Notes: generated by a model from the sequence alone, not told the origin. Counted from the first letter of the stretch, positions 26,941-36,661 are shown. The stretch is 64,000 bases of DNA from JANNSO01 sp964485395 (GCA_964485395.1 CAZAJF010000007.1:57361-121360); one strand, 5' to 3'. Made by a program: numbers and translations.

Positions 26941-26969
26941 TTGGCATTCACGCCCCATACGCACATACT
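26941..26969 (+). promoter_or_regulatory. Leaderless-type promoter of the pyruvate kinase gene
   Basis: TTGGCA, a 17-bp spacer and CATACT, then six bases to the ATG at 26976. No Shine-Dalgarno sequence is present. Both boxes match consensus at five or four of six positions. Confidence 0.6.
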
Positions 26970-26975
26970 TAGAGC

Positions 26976-28397
26976 ATGCAGAACCGAAAACTTACCAAGA
27001 TAGTCGCCACGATATCGGACGCCACCTGTACCGTCGAATTCATCACCGCGCTGTTCAACGCGGGCATGAACGTCGTGCGCATCAATACTGCCCATCAAAC
27101 CATCGAGGCCTCGGCGAAAGTCGTGGATATCGTACGCTCGGTGTCCCCCAACATCGGCATCCTCGTGGATACCAAGGGCCCCGAAGTACGCGTGCGAGGC
27201 CTTGCCGCGCCGCTGGAACTGAAAACAGGGGAGACCGTCACCATACCCAAGGTGGACGAACAGCGAAAAGGCTTCGGCGTTTCCTACGACGGCTTCGTTA
27301 CCGAAGTTCCCATCGGCTCGCGAATCCTCATCGACGACGGAGCCATCGAGCTGGCCGTAAAAAGCGTTGCAACCGGCATGATCCTCTGCGAGGTGCTGAA
27401 CGACGGCGTCCTGAAGGACCGTAAAAACGTCAACGTTCCCAACGTGCCGCTCCGCGTGCCTTCGCTCTCGGAAAAAGACCGATCCTACCTGAAATTCGTA
27501 GCCGAGCGAGAGATAGATTTCGTGGCCCACTCCTTCGTGCGCAACAAGGAAGACGTCATGGAAGTGCGGCGCATCCTGGACGGCCACGGCAGCAAGGCGC
27601 GCATCATAGCCAAGATCGAAAATGCGCAGGGCGTTACCAACATTCCGGAAATCCTCGATTTCGCCGACGGTGCCATGGTGGCGCGCGGCGACCTGGGCGT
27701 GGAAATTCCCATCGAGCGCCTGCCGGGCGTGCAGAAATATATAATCGCCATGTGCCTCAAAAAGGGAAAACCCGTCATCACCGCCACTCAAATGCTGCAT
27801 ACCATGATAGAGAACCCGCGCCCCACGCGTGCGGAAGTTTCCGACGTGGCCAATGCCGTGTTCGACGGAACGGACGCGTTGATGCTGTCCGGCGAAACCG
27901 CAAGCGGAAAATACCCTCTGGAAGCCGTGCAGACCATGGCTCGCATCGCCATCCAAGCAGAAAGCCAGAAACCCAGGGTTGAGCAACGGGAATCGGAGGC
28001 CACTTTCAACCACGTGCGCCTCTACCTGGCCCGTGGGGCCGCCATGAGCGCCCTCAAGCTGCCCGTAAAGGCCATCATCGCGGATACGGAAACCGGCAGC
28101 ATCGCCCGCGTCCTGTCCAGCTACCGCAGCCATGTGCCGGTATACGCCTTCAGCCCGAGAATTTCCACGGTACGAGCCCTGTCCCTCTCGTACGGCGTTT
28201 TTTCGGAGCAGTCCCAGACGGCAAAATCCACCGAGAGCCTTGTGTCGCAGTCCCTGCAGACGCTCGTGAGCCGCGGCTCCATCGAGGAGGACGACCTCGT
28301 GGTAATCATCGGCGGCGCGGTTGGCCAGAGCGATACCACCAACTTCCTGGAAATGAACACTGCGGCCAAATGCCTGCACCTGAAGGATAAACACTAG
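26976..28397 (+). CDS. pyk: Pyruvate kinase
   Basis: 473 residues. The N-terminal TKIVATI and NVVRIN strands, IDDG, KIENAQG (catalytic Lys/Glu), DLGVEIP and KPVITATQMLHTMIENPRPTRAEVSD are the standard active-site segments, and the C-terminal allosteric domain is complete. It converts PEP and ADP to pyruvate and ATP in glycolysis. The usual N-F-S-H after the arginine/asparagine reads N-T-A-H here. There is no ribosome site; the -10 element ends 6 nt before the ATG, so the mRNA is probably leaderless. Confidence 0.96.
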   Translation: MQNRKLTKIVATISDATCTVEFITALFNAGMNVVRINTAHQTIEASAKVVDIVRSVSPNIGILVDTKGPEVRVRGLAAPLELKTGETVTIPKVDEQRKGFGVSYDGFVTEVPIGSRILIDDGAIELAVKSVATGMILCEVLNDGVLKDRKNVNVPNVPLRVPSLSEKDRSYLKFVAEREIDFVAHSFVRNKEDVMEVRRILDGHGSKARIIAKIENAQGVTNIPEILDFADGAMVARGDLGVEIPIERLPGVQKYIIAMCLKKGKPVITATQMLHTMIENPRPTRAEVSDVANAVFDGTDALMLSGETASGKYPLEAVQTMARIAIQAESQKPRVEQRESEATFNHVRLYLARGAAMSALKLPVKAIIADTETGSIARVLSSYRSHVPVYAFSPRISTVRALSLSYGVFSEQSQTAKSTESLVSQSLQTLVSRGSIEEDDLVVIIGGAVGQSDTTNFLEMNTAAKCLHLKDKH

Positions 28398-28452
28398 TGG
28401 ATTCAGGGTTGGCCCCCTTCTGCCGATACTGGAAGCGAAAGGCGGGCTTACC

Positions 28453-29673
28453 ATGACCCTGTTCAACGCAAAGCGATTATCCGGAAAATTCTGCCTCGCG
28501 GCGACACTGTTCATTCTAGCCGCCTTGACTCTTGGCGCGGAAGAATTCAAATTCTCCTTCGTTAAGGGCGATAAGTACCGTATCCTTTCGCAAGTTTCCG
28601 AGGACGTCTACGTCAATCGCCGGTACTTCAACTCGGTGGAAATAGTCAACAGAATAGCGTTCGAGGTAGCGGACGTGCGCAGCGACGGCGCCGGCCTCCT
28701 CAAGGGCGATTTCGTTTCCAGCGTGCAGTCCGCGCTGGGCAGGGCATACGTAACCGACCAAGTTTACCGTTCCGAATACTGGCACCTGCCAGACGGCCGC
28801 TATGAGATTGCCCCGCAATACTTCATGCCCGTCGTGCGCTTCGTACCAAGCTTTCCCGCCCGCGACCTGAAGCCCGGCGATACCTGGAACGCCCCCGGCG
28901 AGGAACGCCATGACCTGCGCGCGGATTTCGGCATTCCCGACCCGTTTATCATACCCATCGACGTACGCTACCAATATTCGGGCGATTCCAAGCTCGGGGA
29001 TACGCCGGTGAGCATCCTTAAGGTAAACTACACCATTTTCCACCAGCCCAAGCCGCCGCGCTCGTGGACATCGGCCTACCCTGTACAGATTTCGGGCTAC
29101 TCGGACCAGATCCATTATTGGGACCCAAAGCAAGGCGGCATGCTGGCCTACGAAGAGCGCTTCAAATTTATTTTCGAGCTGTCTGACGGACGCGTCATCG
29201 AGTACCGGGGAATCGCCAAGGCGGAAGTCGTGGAAGCCGTGCTGATGAACCGCGACGACATCGCCGGCCAAGTTCGGACCGCCGTCGCGGACATGCCCGA
29301 CGTCAACGTTCAGACCAACGAGCAAGGCGTTACCATAAGCCTCGAGAACATCCAGTTCGAGGCTGATTCCGCGCGTCTCCTGCCCGGCGAAAACGAAAAG
29401 ATCAGGCGCATCGCCGAGCTGCTCAAGAAGTTTCCCGACCGCAACCTGCTGGTCAGCGGCCACACCGCGCTCGCGGGCACGGCCGACGCTCGCGCCACCC
29501 TTTCGCGCGAACGGGCGCGCACGGTGGCGGAAATGCTCATAGGAATGGGCGTTCGCCTGCCACAGGACATCACCGTGATCGGCTATGGCGCCGAAAGGCC
29601 CGTCGCCGAAAACACCACGGAAGCTGGCCGCTCCCGCAACCGTCGGGTGGAAATTACCATATTGGAAAACTGA
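28453..29673 (+). CDS. OmpA-family outer-membrane/peptidoglycan-associated protein
   Basis: 406 residues. A signal peptide (cleavage near ALTLGAEE, about 29) is followed by about 260 residues of unassigned beta-rich sequence. The C-terminal OmpA domain is clear at about 290-406: IQFEADSARLLPGE, VSGHTA, LSRERARTVAEML and GRSRNRRVEITI, the residues that hold diaminopimelate in peptidoglycan. It probably sits in the periplasm or outer membrane and links envelope to wall. The ribosome site is weak (AAAGGCGGG). Confidence 0.88.
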   Translation: MTLFNAKRLSGKFCLAATLFILAALTLGAEEFKFSFVKGDKYRILSQVSEDVYVNRRYFNSVEIVNRIAFEVADVRSDGAGLLKGDFVSSVQSALGRAYVTDQVYRSEYWHLPDGRYEIAPQYFMPVVRFVPSFPARDLKPGDTWNAPGEERHDLRADFGIPDPFIIPIDVRYQYSGDSKLGDTPVSILKVNYTIFHQPKPPRSWTSAYPVQISGYSDQIHYWDPKQGGMLAYEERFKFIFELSDGRVIEYRGIAKAEVVEAVLMNRDDIAGQVRTAVADMPDVNVQTNEQGVTISLENIQFEADSARLLPGENEKIRRIAELLKKFPDRNLLVSGHTALAGTADARATLSRERARTVAEMLIGMGVRLPQDITVIGYGAERPVAENTTEAGRSRNRRVEITILEN

Positions 29674-29678
29674 GGGGC

Positions 29679-29698
29679 CGATCCGCCGCGCCGGATCG
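29679..29698. terminator. Hairpin between two convergent genes
   Basis: CGATCCG (29679-29685) and CGGATCG (29692-29698) form a 7-bp stem with a 6-nt loop between the OmpA-like gene and the serine dehydratase gene. There is no long T run. Confidence 0.4.
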
Positions 29699-29706
29699 AC
29701 TTCATA

Positions 29707-31284
29707 TTACTTTTTATTAAGCTGCGTTTCGATTTCCCTCGATGCCCGGGTGACGGAAAGCCCGCCGAGCCCCGTGCAGCGCAGGCTGGACGGCAGGCTT
29801 TTACCCACGCTGTCCATCGTCTCGATCACCTCGTCCAGCGATACCACCGGGTCGTAATCGGCGAGCGCCATGTTGGCGCAGGCGAAGGCGTTGCTGGCCG
29901 CCATGATGTTTTTTCCGAGGCAGGGAACTTCCACCCGGTTCGCCACCGGGTCGCACACCATGCCCAGGCTGTTTTGCAGTGCGATGGACGCTGCGGCGAC
30001 TGCCTGCCCTACGCTGCCTTTGGCCAGTGCAACCAAGGCGGCGGCAGCCATCCCCGAACCCGATCCGCACTCGGCTTGGCACCCGCCGATCTCGGCGGCG
30101 AACGTTGCCCGCGCCGCGATGAAAACGCCGATGAGCCCGGCCGCAAGCATTGCGCGGGCGATGTCGTCCACGCCTAAACCCATGGCATGCCCAAGCCCGA
30201 TGCAGGCTCCGGGAAGCCCGCCGCACGATCCGGCCGTAGGCGCCGCGACGATCACCCCGAAGGAGCTCTTCGTTTCCATGAGCGCGGTAACGTAGAGGAT
30301 AACGCGGTTGAGCGCGCCGCCGTCAAGGAGTCGACCTTCCTCCATGCAAGTTTTAAAAACCCCGGATTGAACGCCTAGAATGCGGTCCGCGTATTCCGTG
30401 CCCGCCAGGCCTCGCGCTATGGAATCCTCCATGACGCGCACGATGTGCAGCATTTTTTCCAGAACCTGCCCGTGCGAAATAGATCCGCGGGCGCTTTCGT
30501 AATGCACTGCCAGTTCCCATAGCTCAAGATTTTTGCCTTCGTTGTAGCGAAGCATGTCGCTACAGGAAAGAAATGGAACGGAAAGATCTTTGCGCGACAG
30601 CACGGGCATAACCGGATTCAACGAGGCAATGCGCTTGATCGAAAAGCGCGAGGCGATCCGGGAAAGCGCGACGTCGTCGAATCGAGCCTGCGTCTTGATC
30701 TCGACAAGTTGACCGTCGGCAGTTTTGAAGATATCGATACGATCCGCCTCGATGTCGGCGGCAAGGCAGTCGCGGATTTCGTTCGCTCCGGTATCCATGA
30801 ACAGAAGCGTTTCATGATAGTCCCCGGAGATTTTAACCGCGGCCCCGTCAATCCCGATTAGCTCGAGCATTCCGCCGCCGGTGGAAATCGCCAGCATGGT
30901 CGCTGTGACGCTGACATTCTTGAGCGTAAGCTTGTAAGTATTCGGATGCGAAGCTCCGATATCCAGGATCGCGATCGACGTTTTTATTCCCGCTTCTTTT
31001 ATCATGCGGGGTGACTGCGGCAACCGTTCGTCGAAGGCCTCCCAGCCGAGCAGTCCGCCGAAGAGCCCCATATCCGATCCTTGGCTTTCATGGGTCGTGG
31101 CAAGCGAGCCGTTCAGGTCATATTCCACGTGCGCTTCATCGATCTGTCCGCCCATCAAGTCGCGCGCCAATCTCCCGATGCGCAAGGCGGCCGCGCAGTG
31201 CGAACTTGAAGGTCCCCGCATCACGGGGCCTATCACGTCATTGAAAATGCTGGGCAGCGAAGCCGTTTCCTCAAAGCTTGACAT
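29707..31284 (-). CDS. L-serine dehydratase, iron-sulfur dependent, single chain
   Basis: 525 residues, with beta domain (about 10-150; GPVMRGPSSSHCAA) fused to the alpha domain (about 250-525). Cysteines expected to hold the 4Fe-4S cluster occur in GSCGGLPG, MVCDPVAN and VPCLGKN. The enzyme deaminates serine to pyruvate. The start lies 14 bp inside the end of the ornithine-cyclodeaminase-family gene, so both are cotranscribed, pointing to an amino-acid catabolism unit. Confidence 0.9.
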   Translation of the reverse strand: MSSFEETASLPSIFNDVIGPVMRGPSSSHCAAALRIGRLARDLMGGQIDEAHVEYDLNGSLATTHESQGSDMGLFGGLLGWEAFDERLPQSPRMIKEAGIKTSIAILDIGASHPNTYKLTLKNVSVTATMLAISTGGGMLELIGIDGAAVKISGDYHETLLFMDTGANEIRDCLAADIEADRIDIFKTADGQLVEIKTQARFDDVALSRIASRFSIKRIASLNPVMPVLSRKDLSVPFLSCSDMLRYNEGKNLELWELAVHYESARGSISHGQVLEKMLHIVRVMEDSIARGLAGTEYADRILGVQSGVFKTCMEEGRLLDGGALNRVILYVTALMETKSSFGVIVAAPTAGSCGGLPGACIGLGHAMGLGVDDIARAMLAAGLIGVFIAARATFAAEIGGCQAECGSGSGMAAAALVALAKGSVGQAVAAASIALQNSLGMVCDPVANRVEVPCLGKNIMAASNAFACANMALADYDPVVSLDEVIETMDSVGKSLPSSLRCTGLGGLSVTRASREIETQLNKK

Positions 31285-32218
31285 GGCGGCCTATTCCTTT
31301 CTCCAAGGCGTTCCTGTAGACGAGATTGGCGGCGACCATGTCTTCCATGGCATGGCCCATCGATTTGAAAACCGTCAGCTCATCCTCGGATTTACGCCCG
31401 GTTGCGGCACCGGAAATCAGTTCGCCGAGCTCGGTTCCGATAGAGGGATCAAGCCCAGATAATTCACCGCATCCTGCGGGAGGCGGCTCGAACGAAAGGC
31501 GGGTCTCCACGATCAACCTGCCCGCCAAGATTATTTCCCGCGACAGTTCCCCACCGGGAGGCGCGAACCCCACCGAGCTTACGTGGGTGCCCGGCGCCAG
31601 CCATTTCAAATCGATTACCGGTATATCCGAGGATGTGCAGAGGCAGACGACGTCCGAACTTCGTACCGCTTCCTCGTATGTAGAGAAGGCTTGGGCCCCG
31701 GGCACCGTGGCCGCGAGCTTCCGAGCGTCCTCCATATTCATGGAGGCGATCCTGACGCTGCTGAAATTCCGAATGCGGAAAAAAACTTTCAGGTGAGACT
31801 GTCCCTGTACTCCGGCACCTATGATGGCCAAAGTTCGCGAATCTTTTCGCGCCATGCGACCTGCCGCAAGCGCGGCGCAGCCGGCGGTCCTCATCGCGGT
31901 AAGATACGCGCCGTCCATTATGGCTAAAGGAGAACCGTTTTCCGGGTCAAAAAGGCTGATGAGGGCTTGGGTCGTAGGCAAACCCCGGCGGGCGTTGCCT
32001 AAAAAAGTGGAGACCAATTTCACGGTCATAGCGCTGCCCGGAAGCCAGGCCGGCTTGACAAGCAGATGCCCGGCCTCGGGGACGCTTATCTCGCTGCGGT
32101 TCGGCGCAATGACTTTTCCCGCACTCAGGGCAACGAAGCCTTCGGCAAGCGCTACCAGCAACTCGTCGATATCCAGCAAGCGCTGCACCTCGTCCCGGTC
32201 AAGAAAAAGTAAATCCAT
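31271..32218 (-). CDS. Ornithine cyclodeaminase/mu-crystallin family protein
   Basis: 315 residues. The Rossmann part shows IIGAGVQGQSHLKVF (about 131-145), and the N-terminal substrate domain has KLVSTF and GAYLTAMRTAG, as in the family. Members include ornithine cyclodeaminase, alanine dehydrogenase and ketimine reductases; the sequence alone does not decide. GAGGGGG precedes the ATG. Its partner, serine dehydratase, suggests amino-acid breakdown to keto acids. Confidence 0.88.
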   Translation of the reverse strand: MDLLFLDRDEVQRLLDIDELLVALAEGFVALSAGKVIAPNRSEISVPEAGHLLVKPAWLPGSAMTVKLVSTFLGNARRGLPTTQALISLFDPENGSPLAIMDGAYLTAMRTAGCAALAAGRMARKDSRTLAIIGAGVQGQSHLKVFFRIRNFSSVRIASMNMEDARKLAATVPGAQAFSTYEEAVRSSDVVCLCTSSDIPVIDLKWLAPGTHVSSVGFAPPGGELSREIILAGRLIVETRLSFEPPPAGCGELSGLDPSIGTELGELISGAATGRKSEDELTVFKSMGHAMEDMVAANLVYRNALEKGIGRHVKL

Positions 32219-32424
32219 GAGACCCCCTCAGCGCACCAGGCCGTTCTTCAAGAATTTGCCGCCGCGCAAGCAAGCAAGTAAAGAAAAATTTCTCTCAAAT
32301 GCCGCGAGATTGCGCACGCCCTGGAGCACGCTTCCACGTCGCGGTCTTCCATCGGGTAGATCCCAGGTCAAAAACTCGTAACAACGCAGGCGCCAAGGCG
32401 TTCGGACATGGGGCCGTCAGCCCC

Positions 32425-33663
32425 TTACGAAGGCCTGGACAAAGCCGCAAGCCTTTGCAATAACGGCGGATGCGAATAGTAAAACGCCGCATACGCAGGG
32501 TGCGGATACAAGTTTGATAAGTTATCCACGGAGAGGCGCTTCAAGGCCGTGCCCATCGCCGCCGCGGACGTATGCTCTACCGCGAAAGCGTCTGCCTCAT
32601 ACTCATGCTTGCGGCTGAGCCAATTCAAGAACAACCCCAGCACCAGGGAAATCGGCGTAAACAACAGTGCAAAGGCTACCAGGTTTAAGTGGAGCGCGTA
32701 TCCGCTCGAACCAAGGGCCACGGACAGACCGGGGCTAAACACGAACAATGAAAACAGCCACATCATCGCGAATATCTGAACAGCCTGCAGCGCGAGGCTT
32801 TTGGCGATATGGCCTTTTTTATAATGACCAACCTCGTGCGCAAGAATTGCCACGAGCTCGTCGATGCCATGCTTTTCTATGAGCGTATCGTAGAGCACGA
32901 TTTTCTTTTTTGGGCCAAGGCCCGAAAAATACGCGTTGGATTTTGTAGAGCGTTTGGATCCGTTGATTACGTAGATTCCCGTAAGCGGAAACTTTGTTTT
33001 AACGGCAAAAACGTTGATGGCATCCCGCAGCTCGCCTTCGGGCAGCGGCGTAAGCTTGTTGAACAGCGGCACGATAAGGCTCGTATAGAACATCACCATG
33101 AGCACGCTGAACGCCATCGCGGCGGCGGAAAATACAATCCAGAACCAGCTGCCAAGCACGCCTATCAAGCTTATCAAACCAGTTATAAGCAGTCCTCCCA
33201 GGACGGCGCCCAAAAGGTACGACTTCAGCTTATCGCCTACGAACGTAAGCGGCTTGGTTTTATTGAAGCCGAAGCGCGCCTCGATTACGAACGTGGAATA
33301 CAGCTGAAAAGGCAACGACGCGATATCCAGCGCCAGCCCAAGAATTCCGAAAAAGGCCAATGCCCGTATAGTAGCTGACGGTATTACTGCGGCCAGAACG
33401 CCGTCCAGCCAGCCTAGCCCTCCGTACAGCAATATAGGGAGCGTGAGAGCCAGGACAAACGACGCCCTGACCATTTCGAATTTCGTGCGCTCGGCTTGAT
33501 ACGCCATGGACTCCGCGTACTTGCTCTCGTCATAAAAACCCGCTACGGCCGGGTCGATATCCCTCCGCTTGTTCCGCGAGTTAAGGAGAAGCAAGCCTTG
33601 TTCCAGCAGGAACGCCAAGACTTCAAACACAAGGATCAATAATAATATAGCTTGTGGGTTCAT
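32425..33663 (-). CDS. M48 family metallopeptidase (CAAX protease Ste24-like)
   Basis: 412 residues from ATG 33663. The zinc motif is HEVGH at 276-280, with the third ligand in the later EYEADAFA segment. About six to seven membrane segments precede and follow the catalytic domain, matching Ste24-type enzymes. It probably degrades or trims membrane proteins. The open frame runs 42 codons further upstream, but there is no ribosome site anywhere and TATACT ends exactly six nt before this ATG, which supports both the start and a leaderless mRNA. Confidence 0.9.
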   Translation of the reverse strand: MNPQAILLLILVFEVLAFLLEQGLLLLNSRNKRRDIDPAVAGFYDESKYAESMAYQAERTKFEMVRASFVLALTLPILLYGGLGWLDGVLAAVIPSATIRALAFFGILGLALDIASLPFQLYSTFVIEARFGFNKTKPLTFVGDKLKSYLLGAVLGGLLITGLISLIGVLGSWFWIVFSAAAMAFSVLMVMFYTSLIVPLFNKLTPLPEGELRDAINVFAVKTKFPLTGIYVINGSKRSTKSNAYFSGLGPKKKIVLYDTLIEKHGIDELVAILAHEVGHYKKGHIAKSLALQAVQIFAMMWLFSLFVFSPGLSVALGSSGYALHLNLVAFALLFTPISLVLGLFLNWLSRKHEYEADAFAVEHTSAAAMGTALKRLSVDNLSNLYPHPAYAAFYYSHPPLLQRLAALSRPS

Positions 33664-33669
33664 GGTAGG

Positions 33670-33675
33670 AGTATA
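33670..33675 (-). promoter_or_regulatory. -10 element TATACT of the M48 gene (leaderless type)
   Basis: On the minus strand TATACT is followed by six bases and ATG 33663. No good -35 is visible; a TG directly precedes the hexamer. Confidence 0.55.
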
Positions 33676-33739
33676 CAGGCAAATCTTACAGAACGCGAGG
33701 GGGAAGGGCGAAATCGCCGACTCCGCAAGGGGAAACGCC

Positions 33740-33900
33740 CAGTCGCGGGCTCCTTGAGACCGCGACTGCTTAAACGCTTGCGCAGGCAAGGCGGAGGCGG
33801 AAGTTCGCCCGAGGGGGAGCTGTACCGCGCAACGCTGCCTGTACGGCTCCTTGGTCTCCGAACTACGTTAAGCGCTCCCCCCCTTTTAGGATCGGGAGCG
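33740..33900. repeat. Cluster of palindromes in an intergenic region
   Basis: Three inverted repeats in a row: CAGTCGCGG/CCGCGACTG (33740-33768, perfect 9 bp); a nested pair AGTTCG/CGAACT and GGAGCTGTAC/GTACGGCTCC (33802-33864, one mismatch); and CGCTCCC/GGGAGCG (33873-33900). The last lies just after the M29 gene stop on the minus strand and may end its transcript. It looks like an intergenic palindromic element. Confidence 0.6.
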
Positions 33901-33908
33901 TCATTTTC

Positions 33909-35150
33909 TTAAATCGCGAAATTTCCCTTCGTGATAAGCGGCACCGTGCGGCCGTCTTTCATGATGCCGGTCACCTCGACTTCAGGCGAGCCTATCATAA
34001 AATCAGTGTGTACGGACGAAGTATTCGCGCCGGCTTTCTTGAGCTCGGCCTCGCTCATGGTGGAACCGCCCACCATGCAGCCGGGGTATGCGGAGCCCAG
34101 GGCTATGTGGCAGGCGGCGTTCTCGTCAAACAGAATATTGAAGAACGTGCGCTTGGCCTTGAAAATCGGAGACGAGGAATCCACAAGTGCAACTTCACCG
34201 AGGTAACGCGTGCCTTCGTCCACGGAGAGATACACGTCCAGAACGTCCTTGCCTTTGACGGCACCGTAGTTTACCAACTTGCCGTCCTTGAATTCCAGCC
34301 AGCCGCCTTCTATCGTCTTGCCTACGGTGGGCACATACACGGGGCAGGTAAAGGCAACCCGGCCTTGGGTGCGGCGGTAATCGGGACTCGTGAAAACTTC
34401 CTCGGTGGGAATGTTGGGGCTGAATTTTCGGCCGTCGTGCGTCTTGTCCGGGCCGCCGTGCCATACGGAAACCTGCATGAGTCCCACGGTCAGGTCAGTG
34501 CCGGGGCCGCTGAAATGCAAAGAGTCCAGGCGCAGCGAATTGAGTTTGTCCGCACGGGCCGCCAAAACGTCGCCGTGAGTCAGCCAGAAAGCGGCGGGGT
34601 CGTCTTGGTCCAGGCGTAGAATGGGTATGAGCACCTGCCACAGCGCCTCCACGGCGTCGTGTCCGGCGGGCATGTTCATGATCTTGCCGGCGAGCTTGGG
34701 CGTGGGGAAAAAAGCCACCAGCCAGGATATCTCGTTGTTGCTGATGCGGTTGCTGTACGGCTTCATGGCGGTGGCTATGGCTCGGCCGGCGCGCGCGTTG
34801 CGATCCTGGTCCAGCGAGCCCAAAATTTCCGGGTCCTCGGGCGTGCGTATCGCGATAAGCGCCCAATTTTCGTCGATCATGGTTCCAGTGGTATCCAGCC
34901 GCGATTTGGGCACGTATTCGAGGTAATCGTCGCGCGAGTTCTCGATGCGAGCCTTGTACAGCTGCGGATTCTCTATCTCGTTATTGTCGAAGCGAACATA
35001 GCGGGCGCCCCGCTTATAGGCCTGCGCGGCCATGATCGCCGCGAAATCCAGGTGAACGGGCTCCGCGCGCACGAGCAGGTTCTGGCCTACCTGCAGGTTA
35101 ACCGCCGATAGTAGCACATCGGCATATTTTTCCAAGAAAATTCGGTCCAT
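33909..35150 (-). CDS. M29-family aminopeptidase
   Basis: 413 residues from ATG 35150, preceded by AAAGGAAG. The N-terminal domain (VGQNLLVRAEPVHLDFAAIMAAQAYKRGARYV) and the C-terminal metal region (NIPTEEVFTSPD, EVALVDSSSPI, HIALGSAYPGCMVGG, HTDFMIGS) match the thermophilic AmpS/AmpT aminopeptidase family, which carries two metal ions on Glu/His/Asp ligands. It is cytosolic and removes N-terminal residues from peptides. It is read toward the M48 gene but separated from it by the palindrome cluster. Confidence 0.92.
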   Translation of the reverse strand: MDRIFLEKYADVLLSAVNLQVGQNLLVRAEPVHLDFAAIMAAQAYKRGARYVRFDNNEIENPQLYKARIENSRDDYLEYVPKSRLDTTGTMIDENWALIAIRTPEDPEILGSLDQDRNARAGRAIATAMKPYSNRISNNEISWLVAFFPTPKLAGKIMNMPAGHDAVEALWQVLIPILRLDQDDPAAFWLTHGDVLAARADKLNSLRLDSLHFSGPGTDLTVGLMQVSVWHGGPDKTHDGRKFSPNIPTEEVFTSPDYRRTQGRVAFTCPVYVPTVGKTIEGGWLEFKDGKLVNYGAVKGKDVLDVYLSVDEGTRYLGEVALVDSSSPIFKAKRTFFNILFDENAACHIALGSAYPGCMVGGSTMSEAELKKAGANTSSVHTDFMIGSPEVEVTGIMKDGRTVPLITKGNFAI

Positions 35151-35355
35151 ATAACTTCCTTTCAATGCACATTCGTTTTCAGCCTTGACGGCGCCCGATA
35201 CACCTCGCGGGTTTTTCGTGGCGCTCTATAGAGTAGCATCAATCGGGAGTTTCGTCACTAAGAAAGGCGGCGGGCAACACAAAAGCCTCATTACTATTTA
35301 TTAACTACAGGTTTTGGGACCCTCCGGCGGGCTCGCCAAGCCCGAGGCATTCTGC

Positions 35356-35361
35356 TATAGT
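35356..35361 (+). promoter_or_regulatory. -10 element TATAGT, seven nt before the ATG
   Basis: TATAGT, then seven bases, then ATG 35369; no ribosome site. TCGCCA lies 17 bp further upstream as a weak -35. Confidence 0.5.
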
Positions 35362-35368
35362 TTGGCCA

Positions 35369-36661
35369 ATGACCTTCCTCGGTGCCCTCATGGCAAAAAA
35401 AGAAAGCGCGCTTGCGGGCGATTCCCGAAAACTGGCTTATTATTCCATAGCTCATACCATCTACGGTACGCTGGCCGCACCGTTCGAAATAGTCCTTGCG
35501 CTCAGATTATCCGGATCGTTCCAAAAAATCGTATATTTCTACCTGGCGCTGTACATATTGCTTTACGTGTCGTTTTTCGCGGGAATCTTCATGCTCCGCA
35601 ACGGCAAGGCAAGCCGGTCTTTTAGATTGGACTTGATACTGCAGGCTTCTTCCTGTTTTTACGTCGTTATCCTGTTTCCGTTGCTGGGAAATCCCCTCGT
35701 ACTGGCGGGTATCTTCGTCCTGAAAGGCGCTTCGGAAGGCCTCTTCTGGAGCGCGCGACATTCCGCCATGATCGTCTCGGTACACGATTCCGGCCGGGAC
35801 AAATTCATGCTGAGCATCCAGACGGTGCAGATAATCCTGTCCATATTCCTGCCCGCGCTTTCGGGCTTGGCAATAAGCTTTATTCAGGTTCCGCTCGGCG
35901 GCGGCGACAATGGACTTCCTTCCGGCTATTTTGCCGCCTTCCTTTTCAGCGGCTGCGTCATCTCGCTGGCGCTTGCCTTCTCGCCGAAATTCCGCATTCC
36001 AAGGCAATCCCTTGCCATTGACAAGCTTCTGATTCCTTTACGTCACAAAGAAAACCTGTCGTGGGCGGGATTCCTCCTCGTCACTTCGATAAGCTCGATA
36101 GCGGTTACCATTTCCGTGGGCATCCTTAATTTTACGATACTCAAGCGCGAATACGCGATGGGCTTTTTTACCTCGGCCATAGCCTTGGCCAGCGCCGGTT
36201 TCTTTTTTATCATGCGAAGGGTCCTCGCAAACAGGCCGGCCAACCGGATTGCCCTGAGCGGGATCGGCGCGGTATCCGAGTTTATCTCACGCTTTCTGTA
36301 TATCGTTTTCCCCACCCTGGGAGGGCTTATCGGCAAATCCCTGGCGGACGGCTTTCTGGTTCCGCTCAAGTCGCTCTTCGGGGAAAATATCCTGCGCTTA
36401 CGTCTGGAACAATGCACCCTGAAGCTTGGAATATCCCGGGGGCATGCCATCTTGTACCAAGAGACGGTAGTGTTCGCCGGTCGTATGGTAATAATCCTCT
36501 TTCTGATACTCATACTCAACTGGTCTACCGCAAACCCCGAAGCCGTCGCGCGGGTCGTGCTCCTGGCGTTCATGGCATCGGGAATGCTGGAATGGCTCCT
36601 GCTCACGAGAATAAACCTTGCCAACAAGCAAAGTAAAGGAAACACGAATGTTCAACATTAA
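35369..36661 (+). CDS. MFS-like multi-pass membrane protein
   Basis: 430 residues with about 11-12 hydrophobic segments and a short basic cytoplasmic N-terminus. The pattern fits a major-facilitator-type transporter; no substrate signature is recognised. An internal ATG at 35390 (MAKKES) is a possible start, but the -10 hexamer at 35356-35361 favours 35369. Its 3' end overlaps the M50 peptidase gene by 14 bp, so the two form an operon. Confidence 0.75.
   Translation: MTFLGALMAKKESALAGDSRKLAYYSIAHTIYGTLAAPFEIVLALRLSGSFQKIVYFYLALYILLYVSFFAGIFMLRNGKASRSFRLDLILQASSCFYVVILFPLLGNPLVLAGIFVLKGASEGLFWSARHSAMIVSVHDSGRDKFMLSIQTVQIILSIFLPALSGLAISFIQVPLGGGDNGLPSGYFAAFLFSGCVISLALAFSPKFRIPRQSLAIDKLLIPLRHKENLSWAGFLLVTSISSIAVTISVGILNFTILKREYAMGFFTSAIALASAGFFFIMRRVLANRPANRIALSGIGAVSEFISRFLYIVFPTLGGLIGKSLADGFLVPLKSLFGENILRLRLEQCTLKLGISRGHAILYQETVVFAGRMVIILFLILILNWSTANPEAVARVVLLAFMASGMLEWLLLTRINLANKQSKGNTNVQH

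Noticed and set aside
26745..28550. 601-residue minus-strand ORF
   Set aside because: It lies opposite the complete pyruvate kinase gene and shows no domain; long antisense frames are common in GC-rich coding sequence.
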